Positions 36,722 through 45,839 of a DNA stretch of 64,000 bases are shown here, piece after piece (within the stretch, counting starts at the first letter, position 1; every line of letters starts with the position of its first letter). The notes under the pieces are model-generated. The model saw only the letters and a program-made list of their open reading frames with translations, did not search any database and had not been told where the DNA came from. This DNA is from Lentisphaerota bacterium. Its GTDB lineage: Bacteria > Verrucomicrobiota > Lentisphaeria > Oligosphaerales > JABHEG01. Made by a program: the position numbers and the translations under genes. Location: assembly GCA_018676675.1 (NCBI GenBank), contig JABHEG010000079.1:1-64000 (forward strand), read 5' to 3'.

Positions 36722-36881
36722 GTGGGACCACAGTGAATGGCTTCCATTACATCCCCTTCCCTTTTCAGAGCGCCGATATCGTCTGCCCGTTCGACTCGCG
36801 CAACATATCCGCCACGCGAACGACTTCGAACGCTCCTTGGTTTCCTCTGGGGAGAAGATGCCCTCTCATGGAGACGCCGGC

Positions 36882-37607
36882 TCAGGACGAGGACGCGGGA
36901 GCCGGTTGGCCAGCAGCAAACAGACAGCGCGTGCCCATGACTAGAAAGACAACTGCCAACAGCAAGATGACGGACCCGCACACCAACAGCAGGCCCTGGT
37001 AGACGTCGTCGTTAAGCAATCGCCGTCCCAGAGACAGAAGCGCTGCAATGAAGACATACCACACCGCGTCCCCCATCTCGTGGCCGATCCAGAATGTCAG
37101 GTACTCGGGAATCCTGCGCAGCCCGAACGTGGCAATCTGGCCGGCGCCAACGGTTGCCCACCAGCCAGTGAAGTAGGGATTGGACAGCGATACCCCTATC
37201 CCCGCAAGGATGAGCATCGGCCAGCCCAGTGCCTGAGACTCCGCGGCGGCAAGTGTCATCTGCCGGGCATGCAAAACGATGTCCATGCCCATCCATGCCA
37301 GGGCCAGGCCGCCGACCAGAGAAAGGAATCCGCGTACACGCCGTCCCTTCAGCCGGTGTGCGAGGCCGAAAGCAAAGCCGCCGATGAGAACCGCTTCCAG
37401 CAGGGCGTGCCCTAGCAGAATCGGCAGAACGGACAGAAAGCCTTGGGCCAAAACTTGTCCGATGACCAATGCCAGCATTGGCCCCGGTGTCGCTGCACCG
37501 GTGAAGGCGAGGAGCCAGGCCAGCCCGAAGGTCCGGGGTAAGTGCGCCTCGGCGGCTCCAGGCAGGACTGCCGCTGAGGGCTTGGGGTGTGCAGTGTCTT
37601 CTGCCAT
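36882..37607 (-). CDS. LysE/RhtB-family amino-acid exporter
   Basis: A 241-aa protein; ATG 37607 has GGGAG 5 bases upstream. After a polar N-terminus of about 30 residues come six hydrophobic segments typical of LysE/RhtB exporters. The family's first-helix signature is read as FTGAATPGPMLALVIGQVLA (about 37-56), and SLSNPYFTGWWATVGAGQ in the second half matches the conserved N-P-x-x-x-x-W block. It would sit in the inner membrane and export amino acids or related small molecules; the substrate is unknown. It is the only obvious transporter in the window and has no clear link to the glycan genes. Confidence 0.85.
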   Translation of the reverse strand: MAEDTAHPKPSAAVLPGAAEAHLPRTFGLAWLLAFTGAATPGPMLALVIGQVLAQGFLSVLPILLGHALLEAVLIGGFAFGLAHRLKGRRVRGFLSLVGGLALAWMGMDIVLHARQMTLAAAESQALGWPMLILAGIGVSLSNPYFTGWWATVGAGQIATFGLRRIPEYLTFWIGHEMGDAVWYVFIAALLSLGRRLLNDDVYQGLLLVCGSVILLLAVVFLVMGTRCLFAAGQPAPASSS

Positions 37608-37752
37608 CGCGACTCCCGTGTTACGTTGACCTGGGCTGCCCTGAATGCCCCGGAACTTAAGGCGCTTGCTCGATCTGGCCACACGTCTTCCCGAGGAGGC
37701 GCATGTTGTCTCGTCCTGGTATGAATTGACACCTATACAAGGAGAGGATTGG

Positions 37753-37908
37753 GTGTCACAGAGAGTAGTGCGGTACAGTGAAGCGTTCAAGATGCAGATT
37801 GTGGATGATCTTGAACAAGGTCGTTTCGGGAGTCCATTTGAGGCTTTGTGGGCACATGGCATCCGAGGCCGAGACGCGGTTCGCCGTTGGCTTCGACCGT
37901 GGGATTGG
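37753..37908 (+). mobile_element. IS3-family OrfA (transposase) relic
   Basis: GTG 37753, preceded by AAGGAGAGG, opens VSQRVVRYSEAFKMQIVDDL followed by EQGRFGSPFEALWAHGIRGR and AVRRWLRPW. This is the helix-turn-helix beginning of an IS3-group OrfA (RYSEAFK.Q.V...E.G......A...YGI.G...V..WL). Beyond 37908 the frame loses similarity. A shifted frame over 37905-37965 (LALEQRLDLQAELRRL) looks like the leucine zipper that normally follows. No OrfB and no terminal inverted repeats were found. It is a short 5' remnant left upstream of the 1454-aa protein gene. Confidence 0.65.
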
Positions 37909-38149
37909 CTCTGGAGCAACGCCTCGATCTGCAGGCAGAGCTCCGCCGCCTACCACACGAAGAGCGACGGCACCCGCAATGCCCTCGCAGAATTCGGCTG
38001 CATCACCGTCTCACCTTCACCGTTGGTCAGAGAGGTGCGGAACGCTACCTCGTCCTGCCTTGAGAGATTGGCCGTGTTGTGCCGAGTTGGAACAGCCTTT
38101 TTCTGCCTGGCCCACGACATCGAGTTTCCGAACCATTCCGGGAGATGAC

Positions 38150-41100
38150 ATGAGAGCTGCGTTCCTCCTTTTGATGCCGCTGTCGTTCTGGCTGGTTGCA
38201 CATGCGGCGGCGGGGACACCAACCGTTCCCGCTGACGACCTGCCTACGGAGTTCCGTCGTGACTCCCACATCCTTGAGAAGGAACGCTTCCAGTGGCGGT
38301 TGGCCGGACGGAACGAAAAGGCTGCGGAACAACTGGCGTCCCAACCCGATATGAACGTGGTCACCGAGGTCTGGCACACGCCCCTGCACAAAGCCCGACA
38401 CGTCCTCAAAATCGTCTTTGCGCAGCCCTACAAGGTCGAGGGAAACGGGATCAATCTGTACATAAAGGCCGACAACGATCCGGGAACGGGGCGCAGAGCG
38501 GCAGGCATCATGGAAGGGGTGGACTACATGTTCAGCTTTTCCTTCAGAGGGGAGGGCCCTCAGGCCCGGAGTTGGACGCACTGGGACGGGGAGGGCAAGG
38601 CTGCCCCCACCGGCTTCGCGGACGTGCTGCGGGGGGACACGCTCTACCTCAGTGTCGACATGGCCTGTCAGCAGCTCGACGGGGCCAGTGTTCTCGAGTT
38701 CCGGAGTAGCTCCTACACGTGGGTCGAGGTGGACGGCAAGTGGCAAGTGGGCAAGCGGCTCGGATACGGTCCTGTCCGCTTTTCGGGCGCCCCCGAACCG
38801 ACAACGACTCCGAAGCCCCCTCCCTTTACACCGCTGGTCAATCCGGAACTGAAGCTGAAGGGGGACACCGTTCCCGGCTGGCAGCTGAAGGTGAGAACGT
38901 CGGGGAGCGAGGCCAGGGCGGAGTGGGATGTGGAGGCGGATGCGCTCCGAATTGGACGATTGCACCCGAGCGAGGCCCTGCGGCAACGAATCACGGTTGC
39001 GCCGGGGCATTACCTGTTGAGGGCCCTGGCGCGAACCGATGCGTTCCGGATGCACCTGGTGGCCGGCTCAATGAAGATGCCCGTACCAGTGAGTGCCGAG
39101 TTCCGCTGGGTGGAGCTGCCCTTCCTGGTGCAACATGTTGAGAGAAAGGGCGGGAAGTCTCTGGATGTGGGCTTCGGCTACATGGGGCGTACGTCATCAG
39201 CCCCTCCTGCGCATTTGCCTGTCACACTATGGGCCAGGCGGGTCGAGCTGCGCCGGCTCGGGGACACCGTGCTGCAGAGAGATTGGATGAAGAACCTGCC
39301 TGCTCACCCTCGGCATCACCTGGACCTGATCGAGGCCAGCCCCTCCCGCAGTCGTCCCGGCAAGGTCGTTTTTCGGGACAGCTTCGTGGGCACAGAGCTC
39401 TGGCTTATGACTCAAGGCGGGCAGGATGACCATTCTTACGTCGGCACGCCGGATTTCAACCGTGATGGCAGCTTCCTGCATATCGGCTACAGGCGTGCGC
39501 CCTCTGGTGTGCTGCGCACCGACGGCAGCGCCCGATATATGAACAACAAGTGGCACCACCTGGTCTGGCTTTTTCCCTGGATGGAGCGACGGCTTCCTCC
39601 TGGCGCGAATCCGGTCGAGTGGGTGATCGACAGCCGGACCGATGAGGCGGTCACGCTCGTGAATGCGGTCAACGGCGGGAGCTGTCGCATTGAGCTCCCG
39701 AGCCGGCCCGGTTGGCGAATTGTCCACTATCCCGGCAGCAGCAGCTACGGCGCACGTGGGCCGCGCATCCCCGCCGTCGACCACGAGACCATGGTCTGGC
39801 TCGCGGAGGACAACAGATCCGTAGCCACCTCCACAGCGGAGGGGGATGCCTTCCGGTTCTACCCCATTCCCAGCATCTCCGCTGCCCCGGAGGAGGACAT
39901 TGTCCACGACTGTATTGCCACGGCCTTGTTCAAGCCCGGCGACAACTGGCGCGATGCGGTGGACGGTCAGGACCGGCGCTACTTCTTTTTTGATCTGAAC
40001 CAGGACAACCTGCTGACTCACAAGACCAACCCTTATCAGGTGGTCGCCGTGCCGCTCACGGGCAAGCACCGGGGGCCGTTGCGGGTCGTGTCGCATCCGG
40101 TCGGCCCGGTGACCGGAATCGTGACATCGGTCCTGGGCGGCCGCGTGAAGATGAAATCGGGCATGTGGTGGGACTTCGCTGCGGGGCTCCCCTGGTCCGG
40201 GGACGACGCACGGTTTCTGCTTGAGGATGGCACACTGGTCCACATGAGCAGTCTGGGAGGACACGGCAGCTTTGCGTTCGCCGGCCCAACCACAGTGACC
40301 CTTAACGGACTCGAGAGCGAAGAGAACCGCTTCGTAGGCACGTATACCAGAATAGATCGGGTCACCTGGCCGCACGAATACCGCCGGGACCGGGACTTTG
40401 CGGTGGTGGGTGGGCTGGACGAACCCGTTCTCCCCCTGCTCATGATCGATCTTGAACACAAGACCATGTGGACCGCCACCCTCACCAACTACTACGACTA
40501 CCGAAGTCGATACGGCAACCACCTGGACAAGGGCAGCTATCGCAAGCCCATGTTCCGGCCCGCCCCAACTTTCAGCCCGGACTTTACCAAGGTCTCCTAC
40601 TTCTCTTCCATGGTCACCGGTGATGTGCCCGAGCGTCCCCTGGGCGACGTGTATATTGCGGTGGTGCGCTACCCCGCTCCCCCCCGGAGCGTGCGCCTCG
40701 GCTGGCGGCGCACGCTGAGCTGGGAGTTGCCCCAACACCATGCGGAGATCCGCGGGTACCGTCTCTATCGCTCCGACGAGAGCGGGCGCGGTTATCAGCG
40801 GGCGGCTGGCAAATTGCTGACCGGTACCAACCACCGTCTGCCCGCCGACGCATCGGGCTTCTACGTCCTCACCAGCGTGGAACACTCCGGTCTGGAGGGG
40901 CGTGTCTTCTCCAATGAAGTGCAGTTGGGCGATGCGCCACTGTTCCGGCACTTCCACGAACTTGAACACGGGCAGATCCAGGCCCCCATGGTGCCGTGCT
41001 TCGATCCGGCCGACGCGAGCGGCGGTTACGCGGTGGCGCTGAGCGACCCGGAGCACGTGTATCACGAGGCCCTGGCTCAAGGGCTGCGCGGCCGTGTGGC

Positions 41101-42514
41101 GTTGCCGCTGCGTGTGCCGGAACGCCGGGGGCTGCACGTCTGGGCCCGGGTGCGAGGGCTGAGTGAACTGGAGCGAGCCACTTACACTCACGGTTGGCCG
41201 TGCAAGGACAAGGACACGCCCGCCGGTAGCATGGAGCTGCGTTGCGCGGGGCAAATCCTCGGCAGTTTTCCGGTCCGCGGCGCCCGGTGGCACTGGGTTC
41301 CCCTGGATGCCGGAGCCGTGCTCCTGCCGAAGCGGAAGGCGATCCTTGAACTGACGACATCTGACCGAGGGGTGGCCGTGGATGTGCTCTGCATCACCAA
41401 CGACGCCGAATTCCGTCCCACCGGTCACGGCGCTTCACCCGTCTCACTACCGAGCGTTCCGACCGGGCTTGAGCCCGCCGTCTTCACCCTCGAAGATGCC
41501 GACATTCATCAGTTGCCCGGCGCGTCGGTGAAGTTCACCTGGATCTCCACCCCGGCGCCGCAAGGCGTTGCCCGCTATCAGGTCTACCGGGGCAGGAAGC
41601 CTGACTTTCCCGCCGGAGCCGAACACCTGATCGGCAGCCCTGCCGAGCCCGTCTTCTACGACTGTGACCTGGAGCCCGAGAGTACCCACTTCTACCGTGT
41701 CCGGGCCATGGATGCCTGGGGGAATCTCTCGGGAGCGTCCGATGCCTTGGGAATTCGGGCATCCGTCTCTCCCCTGCGTCCCGCGTTTCGTCACGAACCC
41801 CGGAATGGTGGACTGTCCCCGTCAGGTACGTCCGTTGCATTCGACGCAACCGAATCCCGTGCGTCGGGTGGCGAGATCAACACGTGGCTGTGGGACTTCG
41901 GCGATGGGGCAGTTTCCGAAGGCGCCAAGGTGAATCACACCTACGCGGAGCCCGGCAGTCACACGGTCACTCTGCGTATCGGGACGGATCTGGGACAGGG
42001 CGCCAAACTTACGAAGGCCATTCACGTCGCAGCGGCCCGGATACAGCGCGTCCGAGCGGCGGGTGGTATCTGGATCGAGGCCGAAGAGAAGACCGGCGAA
42101 GGTGGAGGCAAGAGCCGGACGTTCAGCGGGCGGGTGAACGCGTCTGGTAAGATCGTCACGTATTGGGGCGGCGAGAAAGGGCATTGGCTGGAATGGACGA
42201 TCCCGGTCACGAAAGCCGGTGTCTACGCCATTGCTCTGCGCTACGCCGCGCGTGCCAAGGCGACGCGTGACTGCCGCATCGACGGTGAAAGTCCCGGGCC
42301 GGATTGGAACGGACTGGTCTTCCCCAACACCGGTGGCTACAGCACCACTGCAGACAACTGGTCTTGGCGAATGCTCAAAGACGGCAACGGGGAGCCCTTG
42401 CGTCACAGACTGTCGGCCGGCAAGCACATCCTGCACCTGACTGCCCAAGTCGCCGGCATGGCGGTTGACACCATATTCTGCATCCCCATCGACTGCGCAA
42501 AGGAACTGGAATAG
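38150..42514 (+). CDS. giant secreted protein: PL22-like propeller, FN3-like, PKD and CBM domains
   Basis: A 1454-aa protein. ATG 38150 has GGGAGA 6 bases upstream and opens a signal peptide ([20 protein letters not shown]). Residues about 20-250 are a beta-sandwich domain ([17 protein letters not shown]). From about 400 to 840 a propeller begins with [20 protein letters not shown] and continues [20 protein letters not shown], resembling the blade pattern of oligogalacturonide lyases such as the protein at 11551. Later come two FN3-like segments, a PKD domain near 1210-1295 ([20 protein letters not shown]) and a C-terminal CBM from about 1305 ([20 protein letters not shown]) that matches the end of the PL11 lyase. 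Catalytic residues cannot be pinned down. It may bind or cleave acidic pectic glycans outside the cell. The following gene starts at 42778. Confidence 0.65.
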   Translation: MRAAFLLLMPLSFWLVAHAAAGTPTVPADDLPTEFRRDSHILEKERFQWRLAGRNEKAAEQLASQPDMNVVTEVWHTPLHKARHVLKIVFAQPYKVEGNGINLYIKADNDPGTGRRAAGIMEGVDYMFSFSFRGEGPQARSWTHWDGEGKAAPTGFADVLRGDTLYLSVDMACQQLDGASVLEFRSSSYTWVEVDGKWQVGKRLGYGPVRFSGAPEPTTTPKPPPFTPLVNPELKLKGDTVPGWQLKVRTSGSEARAEWDVEADALRIGRLHPSEALRQRITVAPGHYLLRALARTDAFRMHLVAGSMKMPVPVSAEFRWVELPFLVQHVERKGGKSLDVGFGYMGRTSSAPPAHLPVTLWARRVELRRLGDTVLQRDWMKNLPAHPRHHLDLIEASPSRSRPGKVVFRDSFVGTELWLMTQGGQDDHSYVGTPDFNRDGSFLHIGYRRAPSGVLRTDGSARYMNNKWHHLVWLFPWMERRLPPGANPVEWVIDSRTDEAVTLVNAVNGGSCRIELPSRPGWRIVHYPGSSSYGARGPRIPAVDHETMVWLAEDNRSVATSTAEGDAFRFYPIPSISAAPEEDIVHDCIATALFKPGDNWRDAVDGQDRRYFFFDLNQDNLLTHKTNPYQVVAVPLTGKHRGPLRVVSHPVGPVTGIVTSVLGGRVKMKSGMWWDFAAGLPWSGDDARFLLEDGTLVHMSSLGGHGSFAFAGPTTVTLNGLESEENRFVGTYTRIDRVTWPHEYRRDRDFAVVGGLDEPVLPLLMIDLEHKTMWTATLTNYYDYRSRYGNHLDKGSYRKPMFRPAPTFSPDFTKVSYFSSMVTGDVPERPLGDVYIAVVRYPAPPRSVRLGWRRTLSWELPQHHAEIRGYRLYRSDESGRGYQRAAGKLLTGTNHRLPADASGFYVLTSVEHSGLEGRVFSNEVQLGDAPLFRHFHELEHGQIQAPMVPCFDPADASGGYAVALSDPEHVYHEALAQGLRGRVALPLRVPERRGLHVWARVRGLSELERATYTHGWPCKDKDTPAGSMELRCAGQILGSFPVRGARWHWVPLDAGAVLLPKRKAILELTTSDRGVAVDVLCITNDAEFRPTGHGASPVSLPSVPTGLEPAVFTLEDADIHQLPGASVKFTWISTPAPQGVARYQVYRGRKPDFPAGAEHLIGSPAEPVFYDCDLEPESTHFYRVRAMDAWGNLSGASDALGIRASVSPLRPAFRHEPRNGGLSPSGTSVAFDATESRASGGEINTWLWDFGDGAVSEGAKVNHTYAEPGSHTVTLRIGTDLGQGAKLTKAIHVAAARIQRVRAAGGIWIEAEEKTGEGGGKSRTFSGRVNASGKIVTYWGGEKGHWLEWTIPVTKAGVYAIALRYAARAKATRDCRIDGESPGPDWNGLVFPNTGGYSTTADNWSWRMLKDGNGEPLRHRLSAGKHILHLTAQVAGMAVDTIFCIPIDCAKELE

Positions 42515-42777
42515 TGGATCCAGACTTCCCGGCTCTCTCGCCGGCGACCAATCCGGCAATTGACCACCGTGCGTTCAGGGGTGCCTGGCGCCAGAATCCC
42601 AGCCCTTCCCCTCCCCGAGACCAGACACATGAGACGTCCCGCGGAAGCGCAGACAACGAGTTCCCTCTCCTTGACCCAGCTCCGGCGGACGCCAATATCC
42701 CCGGTGCATCAAGCGTCTCTGTCGACAAGGTGACAGTCAGCATCCAGGCATTGGCAGGTAGGGATTGGGAGTGGCGC

Positions 42778-43566
42778 ATGGAGTCGAGGAAACGAGATGA
42801 AGCCGTGAGTTCAGGATTCGCCGAACCGTTGACTCAAGTCGACGTGGGAAGACAGCGACGTCGCTCGCGGTTCACCCTGATTGAGCTTCTGGTGGTGATC
42901 GCGATTATCGCAATTCTGGCGGCGATGCTGCTGCCGGCGTTGCGCCAGGCACAAACCAAAGCGCACCAGAGCCAATGTCTGAGCAACGTGAAACAGATCG
43001 GGATGGCGAGTCACCTCTACGCCGGCGATAATGACGAGCATTTTGCAGTTTCGCTCATCAGGGATGCAGGGTCACCCGGCTATGTCTGGGGACGCCGGCG
43101 TTACCCGCAGGAGATCATCCTCGATTATCTCAGCGTTCGTGACATCCTACTCTGTCCATCCGATACAAACCCCTGGAAAAGCGGCGGGGGCGGGGCCGCG
43201 AGGCCCTACCTGACAATGTCCTACGGCTACAACGTGAACCCGGTTAGGGGAGAATCGCCTGACCCCTACGGGAACATTGGCATGTGTGGCCGGAAAATGT
43301 CGTTCGTGCGCCAAGCGTCCGAAAAGGTGATGTGGTGCGACAGCGAAGTCTGCGCGGCCAGTGGCGTCACATCCGTCCCGGGGTGGACGGGGGACAGCAG
43401 CGGTTTCGGCAATGATGTGGACATTGCCGGCTGGAATCGTCACAACCGTGCTGTTATGACCTGCTACATAGATGGTCACGCCGCCCGCACCCAGTGCGGC
43501 CGGCCCACGGCCCCCTGGAGCACCTTTGTTACGAATTTGTGGAAATGGCGCGTCAACGAAGATTGA
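42778..43566 (+). CDS. pseudopilin-like protein with prepilin N-terminus and H-X9-DG motif
   Basis: A 262-aa protein. ATG 42778 has GGGAG 8 bases upstream; a GTG at 42514 overlapping the previous stop is the alternative and would add 88 unstructured residues. After a basic leader comes the prepilin peptidase site and helix [20 protein letters not shown], with cleavage expected before F or within the R-F-T-L-I-E motif. Then follows the [20 protein letters not shown] pattern. The C-terminus has [16 protein letters not shown]: His, nine residues, Asp-Gly, the H-X9-DG domain of a family greatly expanded in Lentisphaerota, Verrucomicrobiota and Planctomycetota. Individual members have no proven function and are often beside secreted glycan enzymes, as here. 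The 263 bp between 42515 and 42777 show only a short CCGGC...GCCGG hairpin. Confidence 0.85.
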   Translation: MESRKRDEAVSSGFAEPLTQVDVGRQRRRSRFTLIELLVVIAIIAILAAMLLPALRQAQTKAHQSQCLSNVKQIGMASHLYAGDNDEHFAVSLIRDAGSPGYVWGRRRYPQEIILDYLSVRDILLCPSDTNPWKSGGGGAARPYLTMSYGYNVNPVRGESPDPYGNIGMCGRKMSFVRQASEKVMWCDSEVCAASGVTSVPGWTGDSSGFGNDVDIAGWNRHNRAVMTCYIDGHAARTQCGRPTAPWSTFVTNLWKWRVNED

Positions 43567-43613
43567 GGGCAGCCGAGTAGAAGACACAGAGGCGCTCTGT
43601 ACGGAGTTTTGAT

Positions 43614-44867
43614 ATGTACAAGCTGAATCCGCGTCGCGTGTTCGTGCACCGACGTGTCTACGACAATCCCAAGGCCGCGGCCCGGCTCGAGCGGATGCTC
43701 GACGGACTGGGGAACCCCGCCTTCGACGTCATCGATGAAAATGGCGCGGACGAGGTCATCGCCGCGGCCGGGTGCCGCGAAGAGCTGACCGTGCAGTCGA
43801 GCCGTGTGCGCCAAGGCATCGAGAAGATCGACGCGGATCCCGTGTTCCTGTTCAACACGTTCGTCTGGGAGCAGGACCGGATGCAGCCGGTGACAAAGAA
43901 GTACGCGAATCCCCGCGCACGGAGTGTCGCGCAGGCCGTGGCGGGAATGCGCCCGGCATACGGGCGCCGCGAGCAGTCAAACGGACTCGATGACCGGCCC
44001 TACGTCTGCCAGGGCGGCTGGAGTATTCACAGCATCAACGGATGCGTGCACCGTTGCGATTACTGCGGGCTTGGCTACGCGGTCAACTTCATGCTCGACG
44101 TCGAGGCGTTCGCCGAGGACCTGGAACGCGTGTTCCGCGAACACCCCCACCAGATGCTTTATCGCTACGACCTGAGCAGCGACTATCCCTGTTTCGAACC
44201 CGAGTACGGGGCCAGTGAGGTGCTCGGCGAGTGTTTCCAGCGCAACGGCAAGTACCTGCTCGTTTACACGAAGAGCAACAACGTCGATCATCTTCTCGAC
44301 CTGCCGTACAAGGAGCACATGCCCTGCTATTGGACCGTAGCGACGGACACGCAGTGCAGCCAGATCGAGCGCGGCACACCCAACCTCGACGAACGGCTCG
44401 AAGCGATGCGCAAGTGCCAGCAGGCCGGCTACACGGTGCGTGCGGGCTTTTCCCCAATCATACCGCACGTCGGATGGCGTGAGGAGGCGACGACTGCCCT
44501 CGAGAAACTCTTCGCCGCAGCCACGCCGGACACGGTCCGGCTCTGGGTCGTATCCATGATGACCTGTCCCGAAGCGGAGCAGATCTTCGGTGCCGACAAC
44601 CTCGACCCGCGCATGCTTGAGGCGATGCGCGCCGCCGACGCGGACATGCGCGGCAAGCACAGCAGTCCGTTCCCCGCCGAGGCGCGTGCTGAGATCTACC
44701 GCCACTACATCGAAGAAATCCACCGGATCAGCCCTGACACGCCGGTGAACCTGTGTACCGAAGAGCGCGCCCTCTGGGACATGCTCGACGATGTGCTGTA
44801 CATGGACCCGGAGAATCTGTTCTGCTGCTGTGGCCAGTTCAGCGTGCCGCAGGTGACCGGCGGGTGA
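43614..44867 (+). CDS. spore-photoproduct-lyase-like radical SAM enzyme (paralog B)
   Basis: A 417-aa protein starting at ATG 43614. It is homologous along its length to the radical SAM protein at 24178. The SAM cluster motif is NGCVHRCDYCG (Cys 144, 148, 151). Shared blocks include VYTKSNNVDHLL, RKCQQAGYTVRAGFSPIIP followed by WREEATT, SPFPAEARAEIYRHYIEEI and a C-terminal cysteine group LFCCCG (about 405-408). The last is shorter than in paralog A. The N-terminal 60 residues (VFVHRRVYDNPKAAARLERM) diverge. The substrate is unknown. It lies 47 bp downstream of the pseudopilin-like gene on the same strand, so it could share its transcript. A hairpin (GGGCTG 44903-44908, CAGCCC 44914-44919) follows the stop. 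Confidence 0.78.
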   Translation: MYKLNPRRVFVHRRVYDNPKAAARLERMLDGLGNPAFDVIDENGADEVIAAAGCREELTVQSSRVRQGIEKIDADPVFLFNTFVWEQDRMQPVTKKYANPRARSVAQAVAGMRPAYGRREQSNGLDDRPYVCQGGWSIHSINGCVHRCDYCGLGYAVNFMLDVEAFAEDLERVFREHPHQMLYRYDLSSDYPCFEPEYGASEVLGECFQRNGKYLLVYTKSNNVDHLLDLPYKEHMPCYWTVATDTQCSQIERGTPNLDERLEAMRKCQQAGYTVRAGFSPIIPHVGWREEATTALEKLFAAATPDTVRLWVVSMMTCPEAEQIFGADNLDPRMLEAMRAADADMRGKHSSPFPAEARAEIYRHYIEEIHRISPDTPVNLCTEERALWDMLDDVLYMDPENLFCCCGQFSVPQVTGG

Positions 44868-44996
44868 GCCGGCCTGCGCAGTTCGCTGCAGCGCGTTCTG
44901 TCGGGCTGGAGTTCAGCCCCCAGGGGTAGGGGGCACGGTGCTCTGCCTCCGCTGTGAAGAGGCGTCGGCTGGATGGGACAGGCAGGGGCGGACACG

Positions 44997-45284
44997 TCAT
45001 TGGGCGACGTTGCGCCACATGGACCAGTCTGCGGCGTGAAGGCGTTGGGTCAAACCACGGCCTTTGGCCTCCGCAAGCAGCGCGGCCCGGAGCCCTTCGC
45101 CGAACTGTTCCTCACTGATCCAATCGCGCAGCATGGTCTCGTAGGCACTGCGCCGATTCCAGCTCGGTGTGCTGTTCGGCCCAACGGCCCACCCGGGGTC
45201 TGCAGCAATGCGCCCGATAGCGAACGTCGCAATCAGCGCAATCTGAGCACAGAGACAATCGGGGGATGGCACCCGCTCCCACAT
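44997..45284 (-). pseudogene. possible 3' gene relic next to tandem repeats
   Basis: A minus-strand frame ends at 44997 with AYETMLRDWISEEQFGEGLR followed by AALLAEAKGRGLTQRLHAAD and a short tail. The composition (amphipathic, no low-complexity bias) looks like real protein, but its 5' part runs straight into the 144-bp tandem array and no start with a Shine-Dalgarno is present. I do not recognise the family. It is most likely the tail of a gene whose front was replaced by the repeats, though a chance frame remains possible. Confidence 0.3.
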
Positions 45285-45790
45285 TGGTCAGGCTGTTTTT
45301 GACGAGGCTGTCTTCAAGGTGGGAGGAGCTGCCACGCTCCGATGGATTCACTGCTAGGCCGAGTTACAGCCCCTGTCAAGCGCGAACTGAGCACAGAGAC
45401 AATCGCGGGATGGCGCCCGCTCCCACATTGGTCAGGCTGTTCTTGACGAGGCTGTCTTCAAGGTGGGAGGAGCTGCCACGCTCCGATGGATTCACTGCTA
45501 GGCCGAGTTACAGCCCCTGTCAAGCGCGAATTGAGCACAGAGACAATCGCGGGATGGCACCCGCTCCCACATTGGTCAGGCTGTTCTTGACGAGGCTGTC
45601 TTCAACGTGGGAGGAGCTGCCACGCTCCGATGGATTCACCGCTAGGCCGAGTTACAGCCCCTGTCAAGCGCGAACTGAGCACAGAGACAATCGCGGGATG
45701 GCACCCGCTCCCACATTGGTCAGGCTGTTTTTGACGAGGCTGTCTTCAACGTGGGAGGAGCTGCCACGCTCCGATGGATTCACTGCGGGG
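45235..45790. repeat. tandem repeat, exact 144-bp period, ~3.9 copies
   Basis: GAGCACAGAGACAATC occurs at 45245, 45389, 45533 and 45677, a constant 144-bp period with only a few substitutions between units. Each unit contains CTCCCACATTG facing CAACGTGGGAG or CAAGGTGGGAG (a near-palindrome) and the small hairpin GGAG-CTGCCACG-CTCC. The array sits between the convergent radical SAM gene (ends 44867) and sulfatase gene (ends 45840). Because 144 is divisible by 3, a plus-strand frame stays open through it as a 48-residue repeat, which I regard as a by-product. Confidence 0.92.
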
Positions 45791-45839
45791 CTAAGTTACG
45801 GCCTTCGGTGTGCGCGCCAGAAGAACGGACGCAGGCTGG

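Noticed and set aside
39227-41428. Long antisense frame (733 codons) opposite the 1454-aa protein
   Set aside because: High GC at third codon positions opens long antisense frames; no start signals, and the composition is Arg/Gly/Pro-rich with no domain, whereas the plus strand has clear PKD and CBM domains.
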